This document shows positions 17,507 to 26,084 of a DNA stretch of 54,263 nucleotides, piece by piece. Location: positions 1 through 54,263 of the forward strand of contig JBOIBN010000005.1 in assembly GCA_050739575.1 (NCBI GenBank), read 5' to 3'. The notes under the pieces are model-generated. The model saw nothing but the letters and a program-made list of their open reading frames with translations. It was not told the origin of the DNA and did no database searches. The DNA comes from JBOIBN01 sp050739575 (lineage in GTDB: Bacteria; Pseudomonadota; Gammaproteobacteria; JAKDMP01). Made by a program: the position numbers and the translations under genes. How positions within the stretch are numbered: position 1 is the stretch's first letter; every line of letters begins with the position of its first letter.

Positions 17507-18717
17507 GATCCGGTGCCTGCGCCGATGCCGAGGCCGCCTTCCACGCCGGACTTGGTCTGACTTACGGAGCGAACCGCGACGGGTAGTCCGCTGCGTTCGG
17601 AAATGGCCGAACGGAGTTTTTCGAGATCGTTCGCGTTTGCCGCATGGAGTTGAACCTCCAGCGTTCCGGACTGGTAGGTGAAGGATTCGACCTCGACGTC
17701 CGCGGTATTCGCCTGTGCGAGTACGGCGAGGAGAGGCAGCATGCCGCTCTTGTCCGCGCCTCCCGAAATGGTTTGCAGTCGCTGATTGACCTGCGTTCGT
17801 ATGTCAACCAGCGGTTGATTCGGAAGAATCCGGTGGAAGCGTGCAACGATCTCCCCGTGCAATCTGGAGTTGGCGCTAGAGTCCCGTATCCAGCTCGTGA
17901 CGAAGCCGGCAAACGCGAGCACGATTACGGCGGCAAGGGCGTAGGCCGCCGGCCGCCAGGGCCGGGCGAGCGCCCGCCACTCCCGACGCGGGTTGAACGA
18001 TCCCTGCAGCAGGTTGACGGGCAATGTATCGGCCAATCCCTTCGGCACCACCCCCAACAGCCCTTCGGGCACCGGTTCGGGCTCTGGCTGCAGGACGGCA
18101 AGAGTCGGGACCGGCCCAAAGGGTTCGCGGCCGCGGATGTAACGCAGGAATTGCGGGCGCGTGGTCTCGGGCTCCGCCTCCAGTCGGCGGGCGAGGATGG
18201 CCCAACCCGCATCGGCTTCGAGCGTGAAGCCGAGCCCCGCGGCCGTGCGCACGTAGAGCATCCCCGCATCCGCGAGTACGCTCCAACTGTCCGTCGTCCA
18301 CGGCAATGCGAGGTAGTCGGGAACGACCCGGGTCGGAGCCAGTCCCAGCGCGTTCAGTTCGGTTAGCGCCGAGCGCAGCCATTCGATGTCGAGCGCAATG
18401 GCATGCGTCGTGTCCCCGCCGCTCTGGACGGGCAGCGCGAAGAAGAAACGTTCGGGCTCTCCCGCCAGGCTTTCTTCCAGCGCATAGGGCAGCGCGCGCA
18501 AAACCTTGTCGTGGCCTTTTACCGGCAGACGCACATCGAGCGATAGTGCTTCGGCACCCGGCGCCAGCCACAGGAGTTCGCGCCCGCCGGCGGCCGAGGC
18601 AAGCTCGGCGGGTTCGCCGCCGCGCACGACCGGGCCCTGCCGGTTGCCGTTGTGGTCGAGCAGCAGCCAGTCGCAGACGGCGCTTGCGGGGCGCCAGGTG
18701 AAGATTACTTTTTCCAT
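17503..18717 (-). CDS. gspL: Type II secretion system protein GspL
   Basis: A 404-residue platform protein that recruits the GspE ATPase through its actin-like cytoplasmic domain (residues 1-240, including LPYALEESLAGEPERFFFA) and carries one transmembrane helix (about 258-276). The block NLLQGSF just before the helix is the family's juxtamembrane signature. The periplasmic ferredoxin-like domain (about 300-385) ends in a Gly-rich tail. Start ATG at 18717. Encoded 54 bp after gspK and overlapping gspM. GspE itself is not encoded in the window. Confidence 0.92.
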   Translation of the reverse strand: MEKVIFTWRPASAVCDWLLLDHNGNRQGPVVRGGEPAELASAAGGRELLWLAPGAEALSLDVRLPVKGHDKVLRALPYALEESLAGEPERFFFALPVQSGGDTTHAIALDIEWLRSALTELNALGLAPTRVVPDYLALPWTTDSWSVLADAGMLYVRTAAGLGFTLEADAGWAILARRLEAEPETTRPQFLRYIRGREPFGPVPTLAVLQPEPEPVPEGLLGVVPKGLADTLPVNLLQGSFNPRREWRALARPWRPAAYALAAVIVLAFAGFVTSWIRDSSANSRLHGEIVARFHRILPNQPLVDIRTQVNQRLQTISGGADKSGMLPLLAVLAQANTADVEVESFTYQSGTLEVQLHAANANDLEKLRSAISERSGLPVAVRSVSQTKSGVEGGLGIGAGTGS

Positions 18718-18771
18718 TTCGTCCCGGGTCTTCGATGCGTTGCCGTTGCGCTCAAAACGTCGTCATGCTTG

Positions 18772-19716
18772 TCAGAAGGGTGTGAAGCTGCGGGCAATCG
18801 TCTCGGTCATGCCCTGCTGGTTACGGTAGAGAATACTGTACAGGCTCATCGGTATATTGCCAATGGTAGTCGTTACGTGAAGCAGGAAGAAGCTGCTGTT
18901 GAGCGAAAACGGAAAGACTATTTTATGTTGAACCATGGTGTCGACCTGCTGGGGATTCTCGAATCCTTTCGTGCCGCGCTCCTGGATCACGGATCGCGCT
19001 TCCTCAAGACTCAAGTCCGGAACGATGGCGGCCAGCACCGGAGCGCTCGTTGTGTTGACGTTAACCGGCGTGTTAACCGGCAGGGCAGTGACGTAAGGGG
19101 CGAGGCGGGCGTAAATTTCCGGAGTAATCCCCTTGACGAGAAGCAGCGATGTAGCGGACACAAAAAGCGCGTTGGCCGATGCGTAGGGCGGATCGAGCGA
19201 GCTGTAGTAACCAGTTTCCGCACCGTCGGTTTCGCGCGGAATGTCGTCCGCATCTACCCAGTCGAGCACCGCATTGGCGAGCCCCGGATCTATATTCAAG
19301 ACCGTGAATAGATGTTGCAGGACGGAGAATGCCACGGTGTTTTCCTTGCCGTTTTTGTCCACCAGATCATTCAGGTTGAAACGGCCTTGGAGATCCTCGA
19401 CCTTGCCCTGGATTGCGCCGCCCTCGACCGGCAGGGGCGGCAGTTGCGTAGCCCAGTCCGAGCTGAGCGTATCCGGCTTGCCCGCGTCGCGAAGGAGGAT
19501 TTGCTCGACCCAGGATTCGACGCCGAGATCGTAAAGCCAAGCCTGGCTCTGCGCACTCAAAAGCGACGTGCGCGAGACGGCAAGATTGCGCTCCCAGAGC
19601 ATGGCGCTCGCGATGCTTGCACCCAGCGCGAGGATCAACAGCGCGATGAGCAGCGCTATGCCGCGTTCGCGCCGGCGCGTTCGCAGCGTTGGATCGGGAA
19701 TCGCACGAGAATTCAC
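18772..19716 (-). CDS. gspK: Type II secretion minor pseudopilin GspK
   Basis: A 314-residue minor pseudopilin that caps the pseudopilus tip with GspI and GspJ. The N-terminus has the prepilin-type segment RRRERG followed by IALLIALLILALGASIASA, with Gly at -1. The large periplasmic domain contains the DLQGRFNLNDLV and LDWVDADD blocks that mark the family, the latter holding the calcium-site acidic residues. The GTG at 19716 is chosen because it overlaps the gspJ stop (GTGA) and places the signal peptide correctly; a longer in-frame reading upstream would overlap gspJ by over 100 bp. Confidence 0.92.
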   Translation of the reverse strand: MNSRAIPDPTLRTRRRERGIALLIALLILALGASIASAMLWERNLAVSRTSLLSAQSQAWLYDLGVESWVEQILLRDAGKPDTLSSDWATQLPPLPVEGGAIQGKVEDLQGRFNLNDLVDKNGKENTVAFSVLQHLFTVLNIDPGLANAVLDWVDADDIPRETDGAETGYYSSLDPPYASANALFVSATSLLLVKGITPEIYARLAPYVTALPVNTPVNVNTTSAPVLAAIVPDLSLEEARSVIQERGTKGFENPQQVDTMVQHKIVFPFSLNSSFFLLHVTTTIGNIPMSLYSILYRNQQGMTETIARSFTPF

Positions 19717-20321
19717 TGTGCAACCCCGATCAGACGTTTGATTGGGCCCCAATGCTTGGTGTCGATCGTGATTTCGACTGCGAGCGGATCTTGACGCAGA
19801 TAAGCACCCTGTTCCGCGTTGAGCGGCGGCCAGTGATCCTGCCACTGATCCGATTGGTCGAGAAAACGCAGCGTGATGGCATTCACGTTCGCAAGCAATA
19901 CCTGGCGTTCCGGGGACATCTCCAGCGAACGGTCGAGTACAGGGTAGAACAGCCGTACCAGTTTGCCGTTATCGACTTCGTAGGCTACACGTTCGAGTGC
20001 GCTGCGCCTCACCAGCAGGGGGTTCGGCAGGCCGGCACGGGTGAAGAGGAGCGGCGGCACGTCATTGTTGCCGCCGATCATGGCGGGTGATATATCGCCG
20101 GAAGCATCGCGAATCGGACGCGTCGCCGCCTGCTCGAGATCGCGTGTGAGCGTGGCCATCGCGAGCTGCAACTGCTGGAATTCCTGTCCCTGTTTCTGGG
20201 TCGCGGCGCGTACCTTGATGATGGAGTTGAGGCCGCCATACGCCGCGACCGCCATGATCGCGAGCACGAGCACAGCGACGAGAATTTCGATCAGAGTGAA
20301 TGCGCGTTGTCTGCGGTACAT
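19713..20321 (-). CDS. gspJ: Type II secretion minor pseudopilin GspJ
   Basis: A 202-residue minor pseudopilin. It has a short basic leader and the prepilin cleavage motif RAFTLIEILVAVLVL, with Glu at +5. The residue before the cleavage site is Ala rather than the usual Gly. Conserved family blocks LTRDLEQAATRPIRD and QWQDHWP are present in the globular part. It would form the tip complex with GspI and GspK. It overlaps gspK by 4 bp and follows gspI by 12 bp. Confidence 0.92.
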   Translation of the reverse strand: MYRRQRAFTLIEILVAVLVLAIMAVAAYGGLNSIIKVRAATQKQGQEFQQLQLAMATLTRDLEQAATRPIRDASGDISPAMIGGNNDVPPLLFTRAGLPNPLLVRRSALERVAYEVDNGKLVRLFYPVLDRSLEMSPERQVLLANVNAITLRFLDQSDQWQDHWPPLNAEQGAYLRQDPLAVEITIDTKHWGPIKRLIGVAQ

Positions 20322-20333
20322 CGTGAGCGGAAC

Positions 20334-20819
20334 CTAAATGTGCGTAGCCTGACCGGCGGAGCCCGGCTTTGGGGTTCCCGTCGGCGACTGGGCCGGATTG
20401 CCGGCGGAGCCTGCTGTGGGGGCACCTACCGGCTTGGGCATCGGTTTGCCGATGAAGGCGATCAGCTGCACAATCGGCTTATCGGGCGAATCGGCGAGTG
20501 CGACTGCTACCGTAGCCCGGCGCAAGTCCGGATCTGGCGTCGCCGCAACGGTCGTCTCCCAGTGCCATTGGAGATCGCCGAGAGTCACCTTGCCGTCCGA
20601 ATTGCCCACCTCCGGCCAAGCGGGACTGAGGCGCATTTGCGTGATCTGATTCTCCGCCACCCAGCGGGCGAAGCTGCGCTCCTGGAGATCGGAAGTGATC
20701 CGTCCGCTTTGTGCAGCCACGCTGAGCACCGCAATCAGGCCGATGGCGATCACGGCCAGCGCGATCAGGACCTCGATCAGCGTGAAGGCGTGTTCAGTAC
20801 GTCGCCGGAGCGGGGGCAT
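20334..20819 (-). CDS. gspI: Type II secretion minor pseudopilin GspI
   Basis: A 161-residue minor pseudopilin from the ATG at 20819 (an ATG at 20840 is an alternative). The prepilin motif is HAFTLIEVLIALAVIAIGL with Glu at +5 and, as in GspJ here, Ala at -1. The block WVAENQITQMRL is typical of GspI. After the family domain there is an extra tail of about 35 residues rich in Pro, Gly, Thr and Ala (GAPTAGSAGNPAQSPTGTPK), probably disordered. The start overlaps the gspH end by 26 bp. Confidence 0.9.
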   Translation of the reverse strand: MPPLRRRTEHAFTLIEVLIALAVIAIGLIAVLSVAAQSGRITSDLQERSFARWVAENQITQMRLSPAWPEVGNSDGKVTLGDLQWHWETTVAATPDPDLRRATVAVALADSPDKPIVQLIAFIGKPMPKPVGAPTAGSAGNPAQSPTGTPKPGSAGQATHI

Positions 20820-21396
20820 TCGCCGCGGGGGTGTCGACATGAATCTGGCCGTTGCCGGTGCCGCGCAGGACGTAGGTTTCCCCAGCGCTGGAAGCAAGGC
20901 TCAGCGTGAAGGGGGTCATCTCGCCCGTTGACAGGATCGCGATTTGCGGTGTCACGGCGTCCCGGCCGCCGGTATCGGTATCGGCCGCTGCGGCACTAGC
21001 CGCCACGGCGGCGCTGCCGGGAGCCGTGGAAGCGACGGGGAGCATAACCTGGTTCTGGGTCTGGACCGAGAGTGTCAGGCCGCCGGGAACGGAGCGGGTT
21101 GCGAGTACCGGATCGTTGCTGATCGTCACCCAGGCACGACCATTGAATTGCATGAATTCGTACTGGTGCGGTTCGACTCTGAGCCCGTACTGGATGTTTT
21201 CCATCCGGGCGTCTTCGCTTGCGAGCTGGATCAGGCCGGCCAGACGTTCCGCCGCCTGTCCCTGATCGGAGCGGCCGTCGAGCGCCTTGAGCGAGATCAC
21301 CGCGATCCCGGTCACGATGCCGACGATGATCACCACGGCAAGGATCTCGATCAGCGTAAAGCCCGCTTCGCCTCGTCGCTTGCTTTCAACCGCCAT
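20794..21396 (-). CDS. gspH: Type II secretion minor pseudopilin GspH
   Basis: A 200-residue minor pseudopilin with leader MAVESKRRGEAG, cleavage after Gly12 and mature start FTLIEILAVVIIVGI with Glu at +5. The globular domain has GRAWVTISNDPVLATRSVPGG. It carries an Ala/Ser-rich low-complexity stretch (about residues 128-145) that lengthens it relative to the usual ~165 residues. It overlaps gspG by 11 bp and gspI by 26 bp. Confidence 0.9.
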   Translation of the reverse strand: MAVESKRRGEAGFTLIEILAVVIIVGIVTGIAVISLKALDGRSDQGQAAERLAGLIQLASEDARMENIQYGLRVEPHQYEFMQFNGRAWVTISNDPVLATRSVPGGLTLSVQTQNQVMLPVASTAPGSAAVAASAAAADTDTGGRDAVTPQIAILSTGEMTPFTLSLASSAGETYVLRGTGNGQIHVDTPAANAPAPATY

Positions 21397-21874
21397 TGCT
21401 GGTGCTGCTGCTGTCGGCCTCGTCCAGATTCCAGTTGCCGATCTCCTGGCTTGGATTCGTCTCGCCGGGATTGTTGCCGGGCGGTCCGTCCGTCCACACG
21501 TCGAACGGTTCGCTGTGGGTGCCGGGGTAAAGGTACTTGTACGGCTGGCCCCAAGGATCCTTCGGAACCTGCGACAGGTACTGCTGCCAATTCGGCGGAA
21601 TCGGCGGAGTGACCGGTTTCGTGACCAGCGCCGCCAAGCCCTGTTCGGTGGTCGGGTAGGTATAGTTGTCGAGTTTGTACATGTTCAGCGCCGATGCTAC
21701 GGCCTGAACATCACTTTTGGCGCGAGTGACCCGGGCCTTTTCGGGCGCGGTCATGACCCGAGGCACGATAATGGCGGCCAGAATCGCGAGGATGACCACC
21801 ACAATCATGACTTCAATCAAGGTGAACCCGCGGACGGGCGTTAAACCGCGGATGCGACGGTAAGGATTCGACAT
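21386..21874 (-). CDS. gspG: Type II secretion major pseudopilin GspG
   Basis: The 162-residue major subunit of the T2SS pseudopilus. It is processed by the prepilin peptidase at RG/FTLIEVMIVVVILAILAA (Gly16, Glu at +5). The block NMYKLDNYTYPTTEQGL and the calcium-loop region WGQPYKYLYPGTHSEPFDVW are diagnostic of GspG. It is slightly longer than average because of a Ser/Asn-rich tail (SSSTSNGG). The ATG at 21874 follows GAGAGG; an upstream in-frame GTG-like extension to 21913 is not needed. First gene of the minus-strand gsp block, divergent from the rhombosortase gene. Confidence 0.94.
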   Translation of the reverse strand: MSNPYRRIRGLTPVRGFTLIEVMIVVVILAILAAIIVPRVMTAPEKARVTRAKSDVQAVASALNMYKLDNYTYPTTEQGLAALVTKPVTPPIPPNWQQYLSQVPKDPWGQPYKYLYPGTHSEPFDVWTDGPPGNNPGETNPSQEIGNWNLDEADSSSTSNGG

Positions 21875-22000
21875 GCTGCTCAAGCCTCTCCAGACTGGTA
21901 TGTGTACGCGCACAAGTTTACGCCCTCGCGGCCGGACCGCTGCCGGGGATATTACATTCGACCGTGGAAATTCCCGTGGGTTCGTCCGCTGCGGATTCGC

Positions 22001-22630
22001 ATGAGTTCGCGGGCGATGCTGCGTCGTGCGTTGCTGCGGGCGTGGCCACTATGGCTAGTCGCCGGCGTGTGCATCGGACTCCAGGCGTGCGGCGCCCCGC
22101 TGCGTCTCGTCCTGCGCTATCAACGCAACCTGATCGCCAACGGTCAGTGGTGGCGATTGTTCACCGGCAACTTCGTGCACTTCGGCTGGACGCATTTGTG
22201 GCTCGATCTTGCGGGAGTGGGATTGCTGTGGATTCTGGTTGGCGAACGCCTGTCGGGCTGGCGCTGGTTGGTGGCTACACTGGCGGGCGGCTGGGCGATC
22301 GGTCTGGGCTTGTGGTGGGCGTGGCCGCAAGTCGCTTGGTACGTGGGCATCTCCGGGGTGGCGCATACCTACTGGGCGGCCGGTGCATTGCTGCTCATTG
22401 CCGCCCGCTACTGGGAGGGTTGGGCGCTCCTGGCTCTTCTGGGCGGCAAACTTGCCTGGGAGCAGGCGAGTGGCACGGGCTTGCCGACGAGTAACATGCT
22501 GCTGCAAGAACCGGTGCTCACCTCGGCGCATCTGATCGGCGCCATTGCCGGCATCGTCTTGGGCCTGATCTTGCTCGCACCGGCACTGACTCGCCGATAT
22601 CGGAAAGACGCAGCGGGAACGACGCTATAA
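22001..22630 (+). CDS. rrtA: Rhombosortase-like rhomboid intramembrane serine protease
   Basis: A 209-residue polytopic membrane protein with about six helices. The catalytic Ser is in GISGVAH, where GxS is followed three residues later by His, as in rhombosortases (GxSGxxH). A second His lies in the last helix (TSAHLIGAIAGIVLG), matching the rhomboid catalytic dyad. The N-terminal helix block LRYQRNLIANGQWWRLFTGNFVHFGW carries the rhomboid WR..T..F.H pattern. Rhombosortases cleave the GlyGly-CTERM tail of type II secreted proteins, and this gene is divergent from gspG, which supports the call. No GlyGly-CTERM substrate was seen in the window. The ATG at 22001 is preferred; 22016 is possible. 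Confidence 0.8.
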   Translation: MSSRAMLRRALLRAWPLWLVAGVCIGLQACGAPLRLVLRYQRNLIANGQWWRLFTGNFVHFGWTHLWLDLAGVGLLWILVGERLSGWRWLVATLAGGWAIGLGLWWAWPQVAWYVGISGVAHTYWAAGALLLIAARYWEGWALLALLGGKLAWEQASGTGLPTSNMLLQEPVLTSAHLIGAIAGIVLGLILLAPALTRRYRKDAAGTTL

Positions 22631-22666
22631 AATGACATTCTTGCCGAAAGCAGCAGGAATTCGTCG

Positions 22667-23605
22667 ATGCCGTTTGCAGCCGTATTTCCAGGCCAGGGTT
22701 CCCAGTCCGTCGGTATGCTTGCCGGGCTGGCCGCGGAGTACGAAGAAGTCGCACGGACCTTGGCCGAGGCCGCGGAGGCACTGGGCTACGATCTCCCCGG
22801 GTTGATCGCCGAAGGTCCCGCCGCGGAACTTGACCGCACTGAAAACACGCAACCGGCGTTGCTTGCGGTCGGCGTCGCCGCATGGCGGTGCTGGCTGGCG
22901 CAGGGCGGCGCGCGCCCGACCGTGATGGCCGGCCACAGCCTCGGCGAATACACCGCCTTGGTGGCCGCGGGGGCACTGGATTTTGCCGACGGTCTGCGCC
23001 TGGTGAAACTGCGCGGCGAACTTATGCAGCAGGCCGTGCCGGCGGGAACCGGTGCCATGTCGGCCATCCTCGGCCTGGATACAAAAACCGTGACCGAACT
23101 TTGCGCCGCTGACAACGGTGTAGTCGCGCCCGCCAACCTCAATTCGCCTGAACAGGTTGTCATTGCCGGCGAGCGTAAGGCGGTCGAGCGGGTGAGCGAG
23201 TCGGCCCGTGAAGCGGGCGCTAAGCGGGTGATTTCACTCGCGGTGAGCGTACCCTCGCACTGCGTACTGATGCAGCCCGCCGCGCAAGGTCTTGCCGCGG
23301 CACTTGCCGAAGTTACGATCAAATCTCCGGAACTCCCGGTGCTCAACAATGTGGACGTCGCGGTGCCGAATGCAACGGCGGCAGTGCGCGACGCTCTCGT
23401 GCGCCAGCTTACCCACCCGGTGCGTTGGACCGATATCGTGACTGCATTTGTGCACGATTACGGTGTAGCGGCTGTGGTCGAATTCGGACCCGGCAAGGTA
23501 TTGGCCGGGCTCGTGCGCCGCATTGATCGCTCGCTCGCGGCGCTGCCGGTATTCGATCCAGCGAGTCTGAAGGAGGCGCTGGCTGTGCTGGCGCCAAGCG
23601 CTTGA
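22667..23605 (+). CDS. fabD: Malonyl-CoA:ACP transacylase FabD
   Basis: The 312-residue cytoplasmic enzyme that moves malonyl groups from CoA to ACP for chain extension. The nucleophile is Ser91 in GHSLGEY, with Arg117 and His199 (VPSHC) at the positions expected from E. coli FabD; the FPGQGSQ oxyanion block is at residues 7-13. Length is standard. ATG at 22667 has AGCAGGA upstream. First of the fab genes here; fabH, plsX and rpmF, common upstream neighbours, are absent. Confidence 0.97.
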   Translation: MPFAAVFPGQGSQSVGMLAGLAAEYEEVARTLAEAAEALGYDLPGLIAEGPAAELDRTENTQPALLAVGVAAWRCWLAQGGARPTVMAGHSLGEYTALVAAGALDFADGLRLVKLRGELMQQAVPAGTGAMSAILGLDTKTVTELCAADNGVVAPANLNSPEQVVIAGERKAVERVSESAREAGAKRVISLAVSVPSHCVLMQPAAQGLAAALAEVTIKSPELPVLNNVDVAVPNATAAVRDALVRQLTHPVRWTDIVTAFVHDYGVAAVVEFGPGKVLAGLVRRIDRSLAALPVFDPASLKEALAVLAPSA

Positions 23606-23634
23606 TATTGGGATAGACCGCAAAGGAGGCTGAC

Positions 23635-24372
23635 ATGCTCGAAGGTAAACGTGCGCTGGTGACGGGCGCCTCGCGCGGCATCGGTCGTGCGATCGCGCTG
23701 GCGCTGGCGAAGGCCGGCGCCGAAGTCGTCGGCACGGCAACCGGCGAGGCGGGTGTGCGCTCGATCGCCGCGGCCCTGGCCGAAGTTGGGGCGAGCGGAG
23801 AAGGACGGGTGCTCAATCTGGCGGAGTCCGAATCCATTGAAGCGCTCGGAGCGGCGCTCGGTGACCGTATGCCGGATATCCTTGTCAACAACGCCGGCAT
23901 CACCCGCGACGGCCTGCTCCTGCGCATGAAGCCGGAGGATTGGGAAGTGGTGCTCGAAACTAATCTGACGGGAGTGTTCCGGCTCACCCGACTGTGCCTG
24001 CGCGACATGCTCAAGCGGCGCTGGGGGCGCATTGTCAATATCAGTTCGGTCGTCGCCGCCAGCGGCAATTCCGGGCAGACGAATTATTGCGCGGCGAAGG
24101 CCGGGCTCGAAGGCTTTACCCGCGCCCTTGCCCGCGAGGTGGCTCAGCGCGGCATTACCGTCAACACGGTTGCACCGGGCTTTATCGAGACCGACATGAC
24201 GCGGACGCTCTCCGAGCCCCAGCGCGCCGCGCTCGCGCGACAAATTCCCGTTGCCCGACTTGGAGTGCCGGAAGACATCGCCGCCGCCGTGCGTTATCTT
24301 GTCTCCGCGGATGCGGCCTATGTAACCGGCCAGACGCTGCATGTCAACGGCGGCATGTACTGCGGCGCCTGA
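23635..24372 (+). CDS. fabG: 3-oxoacyl-ACP reductase FabG
   Basis: A 245-residue NADPH-dependent short-chain dehydrogenase that reduces 3-oxoacyl-ACP. It has the cofactor loop GASRGIG (11-17), NNAG (85-88), and the catalytic triad Ser138, Tyr151 and Lys155 (YCAAK). The C-terminal VNGGMYCGA is typical of FabG. Start ATG at 23635 with GGAGGC ahead. It lies 29 bp after fabD and upstream of acpP, the standard order. Confidence 0.97.
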   Translation: MLEGKRALVTGASRGIGRAIALALAKAGAEVVGTATGEAGVRSIAAALAEVGASGEGRVLNLAESESIEALGAALGDRMPDILVNNAGITRDGLLLRMKPEDWEVVLETNLTGVFRLTRLCLRDMLKRRWGRIVNISSVVAASGNSGQTNYCAAKAGLEGFTRALAREVAQRGITVNTVAPGFIETDMTRTLSEPQRAALARQIPVARLGVPEDIAAAVRYLVSADAAYVTGQTLHVNGGMYCGA

Positions 24373-24404
24373 TTGCAGGTGTGGCAGGCATTGCAGGATT
24401 CCAC

Positions 24405-24410
24405 TACAAT
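24405..24410 (+). promoter_or_regulatory. Possible -10 element upstream of the first acpP
   Basis: TACAAT lies 60 bp before the acpP start in the 97-bp fabG-acpP gap. A matching -35 is weak (TGGCAG at 24382-24387, 17 bp upstream). acpP is often driven by its own strong promoter, so an internal promoter here is reasonable but not demonstrated. Confidence 0.35.
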
Positions 24411-24469
24411 AGCGGCGCCCGGCGCCATTCCGGTGACCGGTTTCCATTTATCAGGAGGGTCGAGCCCAA

Positions 24470-24712
24470 ATGAGCAGCATTGAAGAGCGGGTCAAGAAGA
24501 TCGTCGTCGAACAGCTAGGTGTGAAGGAGGAAGACGTCAAACCGGAGGCGTCCTTCGTGGACGATCTCGGCGCCGATTCCCTGGACACGGTGGAGCTGGT
24601 AATGGCCCTCGAGGAAGAGTTCGAGTGCGAAATCCCGGACGAGGAAGCCGAGAAGCTCACCAATGTGCAGCAGGCGGTTGACTATATCAAGGCCCATTTG
24701 CCGGCGGAGTGA
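24470..24712 (+). CDS. acpP: Acyl carrier protein, copy 1
   Basis: An 80-residue acidic carrier of growing acyl chains. Ser37 in the GADSLD motif receives the 4'-phosphopantetheine arm. All four helices of the ACP fold are recognisable, ending VDYIKAHLPAE. AGGAGGG precedes the ATG at 24470. It differs from the second copy downstream at 9 of 80 positions, all outside helix II around Ser37. Confidence 0.98.
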   Translation: MSSIEERVKKIVVEQLGVKEEDVKPEASFVDDLGADSLDTVELVMALEEEFECEIPDEEAEKLTNVQQAVDYIKAHLPAE

Positions 24713-24758
24713 ACTCGCCTTCCACCCGGTGGGCCTGCCGGATCAGGATTAATTCGAG

Positions 24759-26009
24759 ATGAAATCACCCCGGCGCGTGGTGGTGACCGGCATGGGCGTC
24801 ATTTCGCCTGTCGGCAATTCCGTGGCCGCGGCCTGGCACAGTGTGCTTGAGGGCAAAAGCGGCGTCGGTCCGATCAAGGCCATGGACGTGTCCGGCTTCA
24901 CGACCCGTTTTGGCGGGGTCATCAACGACTTCGATTCCGGCCGCTACCTGGGCCCGAAAGACGCCCGCAAGATGGATCTTTTCCTCCAGTACGGCCTCGC
25001 CGCCGGACTGGACGCCTTCGCCGATTCCGGCTTGGAGGTTTCTGAAGAGAATGCCGATCGCCTGGGTGTTCTGGTCGGCTCCGGCATCGGCGGTCTGGGC
25101 ATGATCGAATCCGGTTACGATGCCTACCTGCAGGCGGGCGGTTCCCGACGCATGTCGCCGTTCGTCGTGCCCGGCAGCATCATCAACATGATCTCGGGGC
25201 ATCTGTCCATACGCCTGGGGCTCAAGGGCCCGAACCTCGCCGTCGCAACGGCCTGCACCACCTCGACGCACGCCCTCGGGCTCGCAGCCCGATTGATTGC
25301 CTGGGACGAGGCCGACGTGATGCTCACGGGGGGGGCGGAGCGGTCGAGCGCGCCGACCGGGCTGGGTGGCTTCTGCTCGGCGCGTGCGCTGTCGCAGCGC
25401 AACGACGAACCCGAAAAGGCGAGTCGACCTTGGGATCGGGATCGCGATGGTTTCGTTCTTGCCGACGGTGCGGCCGTATTGGTACTCGAAGAGTACGAAC
25501 ACGCCCGCCGTCGCGGCGCGACGATGTATGCCGAACTCCTGGGTTTCGGCATGAGCGGCGATGCCTTTCATATGACGGCCCCGCCGGATGACGGCGACGG
25601 CGCTCGGCGCGCCATGATCCATGCGCTGCAGGACGCGGCGCTCAATCCTGCGGACATCGGCTACATCAACGCCCATGCGACCTCGACTCAGCTCGGGGAT
25701 CTCGCGGAAACCCTCGCCGTCAAAGCTGTATTCGCGGACGCGGCCTACTGCATTCCCTGCTCATCTACCAAATCCATGACCGGACACCTTCTCGGTGCCG
25801 CCGGCAGCATTGAAGCCCTGTTCTGCGTGCTTGCCCTGCGCGACCAGGTGTTGCCCCCGACGATCAATCTCGATCATCCGGACGAGGGCTGCGATCTCGA
25901 CTATGTGCCCCATACGGCACGCCAAGTCAAAGGCCTTCGCTACGCCGTTTCCAATTCCTTCGGCTTTGGCGGAACCAACGGAACCCTGGTTTTCGGCCGC
26001 AGTCCCTGA
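24759..26009 (+). CDS. fabF: 3-oxoacyl-ACP synthase II (FabF), copy 1
   Basis: A 416-residue KAS enzyme condensing malonyl-ACP with acyl-ACP. The catalytic Cys166 sits in TACTTSTHA, with His306 and His343 (TGHLLGAAG) completing the Cys-His-His set; Lys338 in CSSTKSMTG is also conserved. The His306 block reads NAHATST rather than the usual NAHGTST. The phase GFGGTNGTLVF near the C-terminus is intact. Start ATG at 24759. It follows acpP by 46 bp in the normal order and has a close paralogue at 26430. Confidence 0.95.
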   Translation: MKSPRRVVVTGMGVISPVGNSVAAAWHSVLEGKSGVGPIKAMDVSGFTTRFGGVINDFDSGRYLGPKDARKMDLFLQYGLAAGLDAFADSGLEVSEENADRLGVLVGSGIGGLGMIESGYDAYLQAGGSRRMSPFVVPGSIINMISGHLSIRLGLKGPNLAVATACTTSTHALGLAARLIAWDEADVMLTGGAERSSAPTGLGGFCSARALSQRNDEPEKASRPWDRDRDGFVLADGAAVLVLEEYEHARRRGATMYAELLGFGMSGDAFHMTAPPDDGDGARRAMIHALQDAALNPADIGYINAHATSTQLGDLAETLAVKAVFADAAYCIPCSSTKSMTGHLLGAAGSIEALFCVLALRDQVLPPTINLDHPDEGCDLDYVPHTARQVKGLRYAVSNSFGFGGTNGTLVFGRSP

Positions 26010-26084
26010 CGGTCGACAGTCGGACGACGGCACAGGTCATGTCCGGCATCCTCGGATTTGGTGGCCGGACAGACGATAATTCAT

